A DNA stretch of 64,000 nucleotides from Monilinia fructicola (taxonomy: Eukaryota; Ascomycota; Leotiomycetes; Helotiales; Sclerotiniaceae). The notes below the pieces were generated by a model. It saw only the letters and a program-made list of their open reading frames with translations. It did not search any database and was not told where the DNA came from. Both the position numbers and the translations under genes were made by a program. Of this stretch, positions 12,326-23,094 are shown piece by piece. Position 1 is the first letter of the stretch. Every line of letters starts with the position of its first letter. The stretch lies in the NCBI GenBank assembly GCA_008692225.1, contig VICG01000007.1:2266501-2330500 (forward strand), in the 5' to 3' direction.

Positions 12326-13224
12326 TCAGTAGGGGTTCACATATGAGAATCCCGGCGTGGGAGCATATTGTGGAGGAACCCTCGAGTTTCGATGTGGATT
12401 GTGTGCAGGAGGCATGTGAGGACCTCCCGGTGGAGGCGGTGCCGTCATCGGTCTCGCCCTCCCATCTGCTCTGACACTATCTCGTCTCTGACGATCGACG
12501 TGTCTTTCCCGATCGTTGGCCGGCGTCCCAATTCTCCTCTGTTCCCTCCTTCGCTCCCTCTCTTCGCCTCCATCCGAAACAGCGGGCGTGGATCCCCTCG
12601 GCGGCCCAGGCTCGTTCAATCGCACCTTCCTTCCTCCCCCTCCCAGTGCCGATAGTGGTGGATCGCGCACCCCGGGTTCGTCATCACTGGGCAAACTCAG
12701 TTCGACCAGGCTGAAGAAATATTCGAGGACTTCGGGGTAGCGTTGGACGCTCGCGCGCCAATCTTCGTCGATGCCGCGCTTGAGTTCGGAATCTGCTTGT
12801 GCGATTTCGGAGGGGTGTGGGCGCGCGTTGTAGTAGTAGGCTGCTCGTTCGGTTATGCGGTGGATTTGAGAGGCGTGTTCGTCTTTTGCGGCGGGTCGTG
12901 AGCACACTGAAGTAGGAGAGTATGTAATCTTGGGCATGGCCGCGGACCCAGGTCCTGTTTGAGGAGGTGGGTTAATCATATGTTGGTAAAGAGATGATTG
13001 GGATAGGAGGGGATCCCATGATATAGCAAGGGATGACGGAGGAGAGAAAAGGTTTGTGAGACGTTAACAAGAGGGGTAGAGGGGGAGAGATAGTACCTGA
13101 TATCAGTATAGACGCTCGTCATCATTCTCTGTTCGGCCTGCCTCACAGCGACGGTAAGTCCATTGGCTTCGCACTCGCATTTTGCGATGGCTGGCTGAGA
13201 ACATATAGCGCAATCTGGATCCAT
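12326..13224 (-). CDS. Conserved ascomycete protein with N-terminal CxxC/CxC cysteine cluster, function unknown
   Basis: I recognise the pattern as a conserved but uncharacterised ascomycete protein. It opens MDPDCAICSQPAIAKCECEA, whose four cysteines (CxxC then CxC) could bind zinc. This is followed by GLTVAVRQAEQRMM, WVRGHAQDYILSYFSVL, RAAYYYNARPHPSEIAQAD and DEDWRASVQRYPEVLEYFFSLVEL. The C-terminal half is disordered: Arg-rich, with PPPPGG and His/Pro stretches. Exon 1 is 13224-13097 with donor GTACTA. Exon 2 starts at 12954, and the split codon restores RTWVRGH. One extra A in an A4 run near 12885 shifts frame between LTTRRK and DEHASQIHRITE. A start 18 codons upstream (MLIKNARNN) is possible but less likely. 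No function can be assigned. Confidence 0.75.
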
Positions 13225-13535
13225 GATCTTGACGTCTTCGTTGTTTCTGGCGTTCTTGATTAACATTGTGAAGGGATTACATCTGATGCGGATGAGGGGT
13301 AATAAACATTCAAAGGAAGCCAATGTCGATGTGATGGGAAGTGAAGGGGAGGTCAATGTGAAGGGGGATTGGGACTCAAAGGGAAGGGATTATATGTGGG
13401 TAAGAAGGATGAAAAGAGAATGAGCATTTGAAGTTGGGAAGAGGGGAGGTGTTTGAAAGAGGAGGGGGGAAGATGATCCCATGGTATGTAATGGGTAATG
13501 GGGAAGAATATGGAGACGAACTGTGAGGTATCGTA

Positions 13536-13625
13536 CTGTACGTATGTATGTATGTATGTATATATGTATGTATGTGTATGTATGTATGTGTATGTATGTA
13601 TGTATGTATGTGTATGTAGGTAGGT
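13536..13625. repeat. GTAT tetranucleotide array
   Basis: About twenty GTAT/GTGT units, interrupted several times by TGTGTATG. It ends in a short GTAG run. Confidence 0.85.
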
Positions 13626-14854
13626 AAACAGCTAGGTCGCTCGACTAACAAAACGGAATTCGAGATCTTGGGGCAATGGGGATAGCTATCCAAGTATCGT
13701 ATCCTCTGGCTCGCTGGCTCGCTGGCTTGCTTTTGCAGTGCAGTTCGTGTGGAGTAAAGATTGGGAATGATATTCGAATCAATTGAAGTGATCTCAAGTC
13801 AAACTAACCTTTGTAAGTGTACTTGTATTCTCTTCTCAGTTCCCTCTCGATACAATTTTCCGCAAGTCTGGATCGTAGAAGATGAAACGAAGCGAAGCGA
13901 AACAAAACAAAACAAAACTACTAGGTTAGGTAGGTGTATATTATGCTATGCTTGTTCGCTGGCTCCCGAGTTGCAGATTTGCACGATGGAAAGATCACGC
14001 TACGCAAATTTCTGCACCATTCAAATAGAAGAGATTAGAATCAGATATAAAGTGTTGAGAGGGCGAAAGGGCAAAAAAAGAGAAGATCCCACGATTAACA
14101 ATGCTTGCTAATATTGCAAATCGTAAGATATCCAGGTGGTAGTAGATGTGTACGAGGAGGGGGAGGATATGATGGATGATGGATGCTGGATGCTGGATGA
14201 TGGATGATGAATGATGGATGCTGGATGATGGATGATGAATGATGGATGATGGATGGATGGTATGTACCGGGTAACCCACAGAAGATAGGAAATATGGTTT
14301 AGTTAGATGTGACGGGATAGGAAAAGACGGGTTGGCGAGTAGTTCTAGTTGGCATGGAAAGAATGGGAGTGATTCTCTTGGAGCTTTCAGACGACAAGAA
14401 ACGTTACGGAGATTTCCAAGTTGACAACAAAAAGTTCGAAAACAGGAAGGACGAGTAAGAAGGAGAGGGAGGGGAAAAAAGTGAGATGTCGTTATTAGGG
14501 TGATGTGCACAGCTGGAGGTGCAAGCAAGCTTGTGTTGGTTGTATGTTCGGCGTGTCGGTTGATGATAGATGATGGTCGTGCGTGTGTTGTGGTTCGGTT
14601 TGTGGTGGTGGTGGTGGTGGTGGTTCGGTTGTTTTTGTTTGTTTATTTGTTTTTATTTTGTTTTGTTTTGTTTTCTTTTCTTCTTCTTTTTTTGAGTGGG
14701 GAAGATCTTTCAAAGGAAGAATGGAGGCAAGGGGGTATGAAAATGAGGAGTATTGGAGAACTAGACTTTCTATCTACTCCGTACAGTAACTACCTGACTA
14801 CGGAGTATATGCCTTCAGCTACCTACCTACCTACCTACCTACCTAACCATCTAA

Positions 14855-14922
14855 TGATTATAATCCCTTCATCTAACGATTCTAATCCATTCATCTAACG
14901 ATTCTAATCCCTTCATCTAAGA
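14855..14922. repeat. 24-bp tandem repeat, three copies
   Basis: The unit TCTAACGATTCTAATCCCTT followed by CA occurs three times with single-base differences (AACGATTC versus AATGATTA). Confidence 0.75.
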
Positions 14923-15755
14923 CCATCCATAGATATCTACCGACACCCAAAAAATGACCTAATCCTGATTTAGCTCTGCTATATATATTGGTCATATCAA
15001 GTATGATACTACTTGTACATCCATGGATATCATCATTTATCACCACTTGTCATCCATCACTTACTCTCACCACTTCTCACCACCCACTAACCTTACTTTC
15101 CACTTCCTCCCACATCTCACCACCACTCTACCCTTTTACGACCTGATCACCTACCATCTACCTGGAAAAGGATTAACTTGTACCACCTCACACAATCGAC
15201 GCCCCCAGAAACTACCAACGCAGAGTGGCATATTGTGGAGCATACGCGAGAGACTAGACGATACCCTCAACCCCCAAGAGAAAGTTAATTCTGACTGACC
15301 AGATTTGCTGGATGGATGGATGGATGGATGGATTATAAATGAGCTCCGAAAAACCAAAAAGATTGCGAGGGAAATCATCCTGATTGATTAGTAGCAGGTT
15401 AACATCATACATGTGAGCCCATTCGAAATAAATCATTCCGTAGGTAGGTAAGTGTTCCAAGTGTCGACATCTCAGCGGAGTGTGCGCGTTGTCGTGGCTC
15501 GAATGCTTTGAGGTGACTTGCATCTCGTGGTGAGAGCATTCGAGGGGAAATGCATGGATTGTTGGTCATGATGATATCCGGTTGGGTCCTGGCCGATTCA
15601 TGTACAGTGAGGTTCTCTATTTGTTCATTTGAAAAGGTATGTACAGTAGGTGGTGGGTGGGATGTATATGAATGCTCAGGAGTCAGTACTGGCTAGAAAA
15701 TGGGTAGATGGAAAGAAAGGCTTAATGTAGCTAGGCAAAGAAAGGGTAAGCAACA

Positions 15756-15856
15756 ATGTAAATATTGATATTGATATTGATATTGATATTGACATTGACA
15801 TTGATATTATAACATTGATATTAACATTGACATTAACATTAACATTGACATTGCTC
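15756..15856. repeat. TTGATA / ACATTG hexanucleotide array
   Basis: About sixteen 6-bp units, first mostly TTGATA, then changing to ACATTG/ACATTA. On the minus strand it reads as alternating N-V or I-S codons. Confidence 0.85.
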
Positions 15857-16139
15857 TCCTTCTTTCCCTTTGACCTTTGGAGGAATCTGGACCAAAAACA
15901 TAATGAGGCTATCCTGACTTCGTAGAATGGCCAATGAGAGATCAGAAAATGATATGGTCGGTCGCATTTATGCAACCCCAATCTTCTTTCTTTCCTTCCT
16001 ATACCAACTGAGGCTTGGGTCGCAGATCCAAATTGGGTGGTTGGTAAAAAGATTGAGGCTTTCCAAAGAGCCAAAGTCGCGTCTACTCACCGCTTGTTCG
16101 CAGAAATTTAGAATCGCGGCAGCAGATCGTTCTACTCTG

Positions 16140-16203
16140 TACTGTCAGTCTGTCAGTCTGTCAGTCTGTCAGTCTGTCAGTCTGTCAGTCTGTCAGTCTG
16201 TCA
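16140..16203. repeat. CTGTCAGT 8-bp tandem array
   Basis: Eight perfect or near-perfect copies of CTGTCAGT, lying just before AT-rich island I. Confidence 0.9.
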
Positions 16204-16359
16204 CGACTCACTACTGTGTGTGAGAATCTAATCCAAAGGTGGGGGATAAGAGAAGAAGCTTAATAAGCTTTGGGGTAGATTAGTAGGTAGATGGGCAAGT
16301 ATTAGATAGATACTAGGTGGGTATTGTAAGATCTTGATTTGAATATTATACTATGAGTA

Positions 16360-18047
16360 GCATAGTAAGAGTGCGTTTGAATCGATTTTTTTATGATATT
16401 TAACCTAATATATTAGCCATATTAGATCTAATATACAATGATCCGAACGCTATATTGAGCTAAATATAATATTAGATTTATACTAGGTTTAATTATATAG
16501 TAATTCAAATATTATATTAAGCTAAATATAATATTAAATAAATATTATATAATTCGAACGCTATATATTTAATTATATTTAACTAAATAAAAAAATATTG
16601 AAAAAAATATTTTTTGTTTTCTTTATTTTTAAAGTATTTTTAAGTTAATAGAAATCTAAATATTAAATTTATTAATAATAAGTTTTATATACTATAAATA
16701 AATATATTTACAACCCCTATTATATTTCTTAAAACCTCTATTATATTTTCTTAAAATCTTTAATTTAAATAATATTAATTAAATATATATTTAGCTATAT
16801 TTAATTATATTAGTTATATTAGGTTTAATATATAGTGTATTTAATATTTATTATAACGATTAATATAAAAGGAGTTAATAATAAAGCTAATACTCTTAAT
16901 ATATATTATTAAGAACGATATTATTAGTATTGTTAATATTATTAATAAAAGCAATTAGAATAATATTAATTAATTTAATAAAGATAAGCTTTTACTACGA
17001 TATACGTTTTCTATTATTTGCTTTAATATTTTTAAAAATCGATTTGAACGTACTATAAGTATACTCTATATAATAAATATAATAAGTATACTTCGTATAA
17101 TAATATAATAATAAATATTCGCCTTATAAAATTAAAATTCTTATAAAAAAATTAGTAAGTTGACGTTTTTTTAAAATATTATATTTTATAAATATATAAA
17201 TGTATATAAAATAATCTAAATTATATTAATTTAATTAAAAATACTTAGAATTCTACTAGTCTACTTAAAAAAAAGTCTAAAATCTATTAGTTTATCTATA
17301 AGTAATCAAAAATATATTAGTTAGTTTAAAATAAATTAATTTTATTAGATAGCTTTAATACTCGATATATTAATTTTAAATTTTTTTAATTTTTTAATTT
17401 TTTTTAAATTTTTTTCTTTTTTTTTTTCTTTTTTTAATATATAAGTATTAAAAATAAGTTAAAATTATTTTATTAAAATTCAAAAGTAAATTATTTTTTT
17501 AATTTACCTTTCCCTTTATTTTATTACTTTTTTTTAATATTAATATACTTTAAATAAATTTAATTACTTTTAATCTTTAAATAACTTTAATAATAATAAT
17601 ATTTATAATTATAATCATAATCGTTTTAATAATTATTTAAATAATTATAATACTTTTAAAATTAAATTAGCTTTTTCTCGAGTATAATAATAAAGTTTTA
17701 AAAAAGTTATATTAGCTTATCTTTTTACTTTTTAATATATAAACTATATAAAGGATTTTTATACATCTTTATATAATTCTATATAATTCTATAACAAAAA
17801 CAAGTAGATCGTAAATGAAATTATATTTTTAATATAAGATTTACTAATTATTGAAAGGTTAAAATTTTAGTCCTATAGGGTAGAGATATAGTCGGTAAAT
17901 CTATTCCAAGATACCGAATACTAGAAACGGCAAATATGAAGATATATAGAGAGAGATGGAGAGAGATAATCCTATATACTTATATACCTATATATATATA
18001 TAATAGTAGTAGTGGTAAATTCATAATCGATTTGACCTATATATAGC

Positions 18048-18081
<34 letters not shown>

Positions 18082-18130
18082 ATTCGATGATATTAAAAGA
18101 AGTCATATTAACCTCTTGATTGAAACACAA
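16360..18130. other. AT-rich island I, RIP-like degenerate transposon DNA
   Basis: About 1.8 kb made almost only of A and T, with very few C or G, sharply different from the flanks. It holds no open frames of note. The segment 17121-17882 is a degraded inverted copy of the element at 28344-29257. The left part (16395-16860) has inverted AACCTAATATA-type and repeated GAACGCTATAT segments that may be ends of another element. A TA microsatellite lies at 18050-18078. The pattern fits repeat-induced point mutation (C to T on both strands), a known ascomycete process; the assignment is inference. Confidence 0.8.
17121..17882 (-). mobile_element. RIP-degraded copy of the small inverted-repeat element
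   Basis: Read on the minus strand, this aligns along its full length with the element at 28344-29257. Shared blocks include the end GAAAGGTyA...TAGGG, CCTTTaTATAGyTT, AAAAAGTrAAAr, AAGCTArTATAACT, ATTAATATATC, TATTAAAGCTAT, TAGATAAACTAA, ACTAGTAGAATTCTAA and AAAAAACGT. Where the two differ, this copy almost always has T for C or A for G. It is shorter mainly because it lacks the GAATGAAA array present in the other copy. Confidence 0.8.
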
Positions 18131-18489
18131 CCGAGATTTCAAAAATCAAAAAAAGGGGGCTCGATAATAATAAATACCCGTGAACCTATTAGTTTCTACC
18201 TATCTAGTACTTATTATTACTAGGTTACTATTCATTCATTCCTCCTTTCTTCCTCTCTTTCACTCATTTCAATCTTCTTCTTATCGGAAGGATTTACTCC
18301 CAAATATTAATCGGTAGGTCGGTACAGTACAGTAGCTCCCTCCGTACTACGGTGACCGAGATTTCATTATTTGTACTCGAGTATCACAATATCAAAAAAT
18401 AATCTTTGACATCACTCCAGCTCCAGCTCCAGCTCCAGCTGCATGTAATAAATCTGCAAGTTAGGATTGGGAAACCCACATCATTCGTG

Positions 18490-20143
18490 ATGCCTCCACG
18501 TTGCTCAACTGTGCAAGGCACATTGACACCATTCTTGTACCCATTCCTTTTTTCCAATGCATCTAGGTTGATTCAAAGAAATCCTCGAATCTATATCAAT
18601 GCGGTCCGAAGACAAAGTACCTTGTCCGAAGAACTTGCCTCCGAACCTTCATCCGAAGAATTCGATCGCCTCAATCCTCCCCCTTCTGATTATTCTCGAA
18701 CAATATTCGCAGATAAAGCAAAAATAGATGTGTACGCAGGAGCTGGTGTCATGGTTGTATCTCTTTCCTGCGAGAGAAAATACATAGCTGCTGGTCCTGC
18801 AAATGGAGGTGACGGAGGTACGGGCGGGAATATTTATATACAAGCTGTACGAGGGGAAACAAGTCTACACAAGCTTGCAAGGCGGCGGAATCTGAAGGCG
18901 GAAGAGGCAAGAATGGACAAGGAAAAACAAAGGGTGGAGAGAGAGGTAGTGATATCATTATCGAAGTTCCAGTAGGTACTATTGTACGAGAGCTTGATCG
19001 ACATGATCCTGCGGCCATCGAGGAGGACAGAATCAAGGTGGAGGCCGGCAAACTTGATGGGCATGATTTAGATGGGCCTTATAAGTGGGATCGAGAAAGA
19101 TGGTTACTATATCCGGCCATTACACCAGAGGAGATAGCTACTGCTGAGTTTCCTTCATTACCAAAAGCAAGGAAGTCAAATCTGGCTGCCGCACAGGTGA
19201 AAGGTCCCATTTCATTAGATCTTTCCATGCCCATGGAACGTCCATTACTTTTGGCTGCAGGTGCTGTGGGAGGTTTGGAAATCCACATTTCGTCACAAAG
19301 CAAGTTCCAAGACCGAAATTTGCTACCAAGGGTGAAGCTGGACTGCGAATCACTTTAGAACTTGAGCTTAAGCTTCTTGCCGATGTGGGACTTGTTGGGC
19401 TTCCTAATGCTGGAAAGAGTACTCTACTTCGAGCTATGAGTAATAGCCGAACGAGAGTTGGAGACTGGGAGTTCACAACATTGGAACCGAATATTTGGAA
19501 CTGTGGTTATTGACAACAACAAGGGAAGACCTTTAGCTCAATCAAATTATGAAAATGGTGAACCAAGAACAAATTTTTACCATTGCAGATATTCCTGGAT
19601 TGGTTTGAGGATGCTCATTTGGATCGAGGTCTTGGTATAAGTTTTCTCCGTCATGTTGAACGGGCTCGAGTTCTTGCTTTCGTGGTGGACCTTGGAAGGG
19701 GTGATGCTGTCGAAGCTTTGAAGGGCTTATGGCGAGAGCTTGCTGAGTACGAACGAATGAAGATTGAAGAAGAGAAGGAGAAGGCCAACCCCGTAGTGGA
19801 GTGGACCCCCTTCACTTCTGTCGAAGATGCAGTGGCAAATCGATCTGAAACAATCGTCGTGAGCACTGGACCTACCTTTGAGAACCCTCTCGCACCTAAT
19901 CTTCCTTCGATTTCCAATAAACCTTGGTTTGTTGTTGCTAGCAAAGCAGACTTGCCCAATACCCAGGATAATTTTCAACAGTTGAAGTCGTACTTGAGGG
20001 AGGTTGCAGCCGGAAATGAAGAGCATCCTTCCAGACAGAAGAATCCTTGGACGGGAAAAGTAGAAGCCATCCCCATCAGTGCAATTAACGGACATGGCGT
20101 TGAAAAGATTACCGAATGGACCATTGGCCTTCTTGATGGATGA
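18490..20143 (+). CDS. MTG2: Obg-family GTPase, mitochondrial ribosome assembly (MTG2-like)
   Basis: Mitochondrial Obg GTPase, which in yeast acts in assembly of the large mitochondrial ribosomal subunit. The N-terminus is Arg-rich and acid-poor (RLIQRNPRIYINAVRRQST), fitting a mitochondrial presequence. The Obg glycine-rich fold follows: KIDVYAGAG, REKYIAA, ANGGDGGTGGNIYIQA, KNGQGKTKGG and DIIIEVPVGTIV. The linker LDLSMPMERPLLLAAGAVGG leads to the G domain. G1 is GLPNAGKST, the switch I threonine lies in FTTLEPN, G3 is ADIPGL (with GLGISFLRHVER after it), and G4 is ASKAD. The call is secure, but about seven one-base slips break it between 18745 and 19610, each in a short homopolymer; the homology continues on both sides of each. 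ATG at 18490 is the first in-frame ATG. No intron is needed. Confidence 0.9.
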
Positions 20144-21191
20144 GATATTCACGGATAGAGGCATGTATAATATAATGATGCATATCAATGGTAGATTCAT
20201 GTACAGAACTTATCTGATACCTATCATCTCTTCACATAACAATATCAAGGTGATCATATGCTTCTGTTTCTGTCTATATGCATCTTTGACGTTTGACATA
20301 GTGGGGTGTATTCAACGGCTACATTCACTGATGTCTGTCACAGTGGCTTATGGTCCGATCCCAAGCGGGGTTTAACTTCCCATTACGCTTCCATCTATAC
20401 TCTTGTCACTCACATCGGGAAATATTTACGGTTGGGATGAGACATTGGAGCGGTAGTGATGCTGTGGCCCGTCCTTGTGATACCATACCCTCCAAGTTCA
20501 TTGAGTCTTGACTTCAACATCAGATGCATTGGTTCGTACGAGTATTAGCGGAAGGAAGGAACATTCTTCCTAAGCTCCTTGTCTCAGATCTAAAGTCTAA
20601 AGCTCCCGCCGGTAGCGTTCTTACCCTCGAGTTCTATTCTGGAATCGATGAATCGAAGCTATCTTCACACGAAACAGTGGATGGAACTTTGATATCTCAA
20701 CAATATTCTCCGCAAGACTAGGCGATCTGTAACCACTACTAGTACCGAATTTCTTGAACAGAGTAAGAACTACTCCTATGGTGAAACAATGAAAACGTGG
20801 TTGAAGTACCTCAAAGGAGAGCTGGGATGATATTTCACCATTGATAACTACCTTATTGAGAGCAGATGAACACATGATGGGCTGAAAGGGCAGCCTGAAG
20901 AAAGCTGAACCAGAAGATGTTAGGAAAGTGAAGTTTTACTTTGTTTACTCCGATATCGTTATCGTCCTTGTCGCATAGATATAAAAGTCTCTTTGATCCC
21001 ATCTGTCGGATAATTTTTTTCTCCCACAAAACAATAACAACCAAGCTTTCGATCTACTCCCATCAACTTTATTCATATAGTCTCACACTTCCATACAATC
21101 TTGTTCTTCCATTGAAATCATTCAAGCACTTGCAAAGTATCACAGCTCTCTCCCTATTCCACGCATACAGGTTGCAAGATCTTATTTCAAG
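20144..21191. other. Intergenic, promoter side of the Baeyer-Villiger monooxygenase
   Basis: No gene recognised. The last ~150 bases before 21192 are pyrimidine-rich (CTCTC and TTCC stretches), as is common upstream of highly expressed fungal genes. Confidence 0.4.
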
Positions 21192-23094
21192 ATGTCTGCA
21201 ATTGTAGCAACCCTACCTGAGCTTTCTTCATCGCTCGATCCTCAAGCTCTTGCGCAAAAGTATAGTCTTGAGAGAGAGAAGCGTATTCGTGATGATGGCC
21301 TTACTCAATACAAGGAGCCTACTGGCGATCTTTCTCGATTCCAAGAAGATGCCTTGACTGAGAAGATTGTCCCACGAGAGCCAATCATTGACTCTTCTGA
21401 GGTTCTCATCGTTGGTGGCGGCTATGGTGGCTTATTGGCTGCTGCTCGTCTTGCTCAACAAGGCGTTACCAGCTTTCGCATTCTTGAGAAGGGTGGTGGA
21501 TTTGGTGGAACTTGGTATTGGAACCAGTATCCAGGTTTGTGATCTCCCAGCCAACCCGACTTTCAATTTTGAAAGCTTCCACATTTCTAGCGTTTACTAA
21601 TTTTCATCTTACAGGTGCTCAATGTGATATCGAATCTTACATCTACCTTCCGTTGCTCGAGGAGCTAGGTTATGTCCCCACTGAGAAAGTATGCTCGCAC
21701 CACCGAAATCCATAAGCATATCGAGATGCTCGTCACACGCTACAACATCAAGGAGAAGACAATCTTTCAAACCGAAGCAAAATCCATGACTTGGGATGAG
21801 ACTTCTCTCTCCTGGAAGACCGAAACAAACCGTGGCGACCTTTTCACGTCCAAATTCGCAATCACAGCTACTGGTATTCTCCATAAGCTCAAGCTTCCAG
21901 GTCTTGAAGGCATGGAGCTTTTCGCTGGCAAATCTTTCCATACTTCTCGTTGGGATTATGGCGTTACTGGTGGTGATGTCAACGGTAATCTCAACAAGTT
22001 GGCTGATAAGCGTGTTGGTGTTATTGGTACTGGTGCAACTGCAGTTCAAAATGCTTCCTCATCTCGCTAAGGCCTCCAAGCACGTCTACGTTTTCCAGCG
22101 CACTCCTTCCACCATCAACGTTAGAAACAACAAGCCTACTCCCCCAAACTTTTGTCAAGACCTCAAGCCAGGATGGCAAGGAAATCGAATGGAGAATTTT
22201 AATGATCGTATTTCCAATTGTCGTCAGAAGGAAGATCTTGTTGCCGATGGCTGGACTCTCAATCCTGCTACGCAAATCTTGGGCAAGGCAGATGCTTGCA
22301 CCGATCAAGCTAAGTTGGGCCAGATGATGATGATGGCAGACTTCCAACTCATGGAACGCATCCGCGCGCTCGTGTCGATGAACTCGTCGAGGACAAGGAA
22401 ACTGCCGAGAAGCTCAAGCCATGGTACTCATCCATGTGCAAGCGACCATGCTTCCACGACGAATACCTCTCCCTCTTCAACCGCCCTAACGTCCAACTTG
22501 TCGATACCAACGGAAAGGGTGTCGATCGTGTCTCGCAAGCCGGCGTCTGTGGTCAATGGCATCGAATACCCCGTCGACGTTCTCATCTACTCCACCGGCT
22601 TCGAAGTCACAACCGCCTACCAACGTCGCTCCGGCATCACCGTCACCGGTCGCGATGGTCTCATCCTCGACGATAAATGGAAGATGGGTCCCTCCACCTT
22701 CCACGGTTTCCAAACCCATGGTTTCCCAAACTATTTCTTCTTTGGCACAACTCAATCTGGGGTCTCGGCAAACTTCATGTACACCCTTACTCATCAATCC
22801 ATGCATACGGCTTACATCATCGCCGAATGCAAGAAGAAGAACATTAAGGCTGTTGAGGCTAGTAGGGAGGCTGAGGGTCAATGGGTCAAGGATATCTTGG
22901 AGGGTAGTGCGCCGATGATTAATTATTTCTCTCAGTGTACTCCGGGTTACTTTAATGGTGAAGGCCAGGTTGGCAAGCATCCGGAGGTTAGTGGTAAGAC
23001 TGCTGTTTACGGACAGGGAGCTAGTGCATGGGGAAAATTGTTGGAGGATTGGCGTGAGAGTGGTGAGATGGAGGGCCTTGTTAGAATGTATTAG
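21192..23094 (+). CDS. Baeyer-Villiger-type flavin monooxygenase
   Basis: A class B flavoprotein that uses FAD, NADPH and O2 to convert ketones to esters or lactones; the substrate is not predictable. After a ~75-residue N-terminal extension comes the FAD motif VGGGYGGL, then [13 protein letters not shown] and [11 protein letters not shown], typical of type I enzymes. The fingerprint [13 protein letters not shown] matches FxGxxxHxxxW. The NADPH motif is [12 protein letters not shown], and the C-terminal part has [10 protein letters not shown]. One intron (21535-21614) splits the Gly of YPG. Frame slips occur near 21688 (an extra A after GAGA), 22053 (an extra A), 22365 (a CG unit within CGCGCG) and 22540 (an extra T). 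The frame is otherwise continuous in homology to the stop. An alternative is a broken paralogue, but the intact motifs argue against it. Confidence 0.88.

Larger units (their letters stand above)
13225..16359. other. Microsatellite-dense intergenic tract
   Basis: No supportable gene in about 3.1 kb. Arrays include GTAT (13536-13625), GATGGATGCTG-type units (14165-14255), GGT (14605-14630), CTAC (14818-14845), a 24-bp unit (14855-14922), GGAT (15311-15334), TTGATA/TTGACA (15756-15856) and CTGTCAGT (16140-16203). The many open frames only translate these repeats or G/T-rich strand bias. Confidence 0.6.

Noticed and set aside
10877..16223. CRISPR-like arrays
   Set aside because: The repeats are simple tandem units with no unique spacers, and the DNA is eukaryotic.
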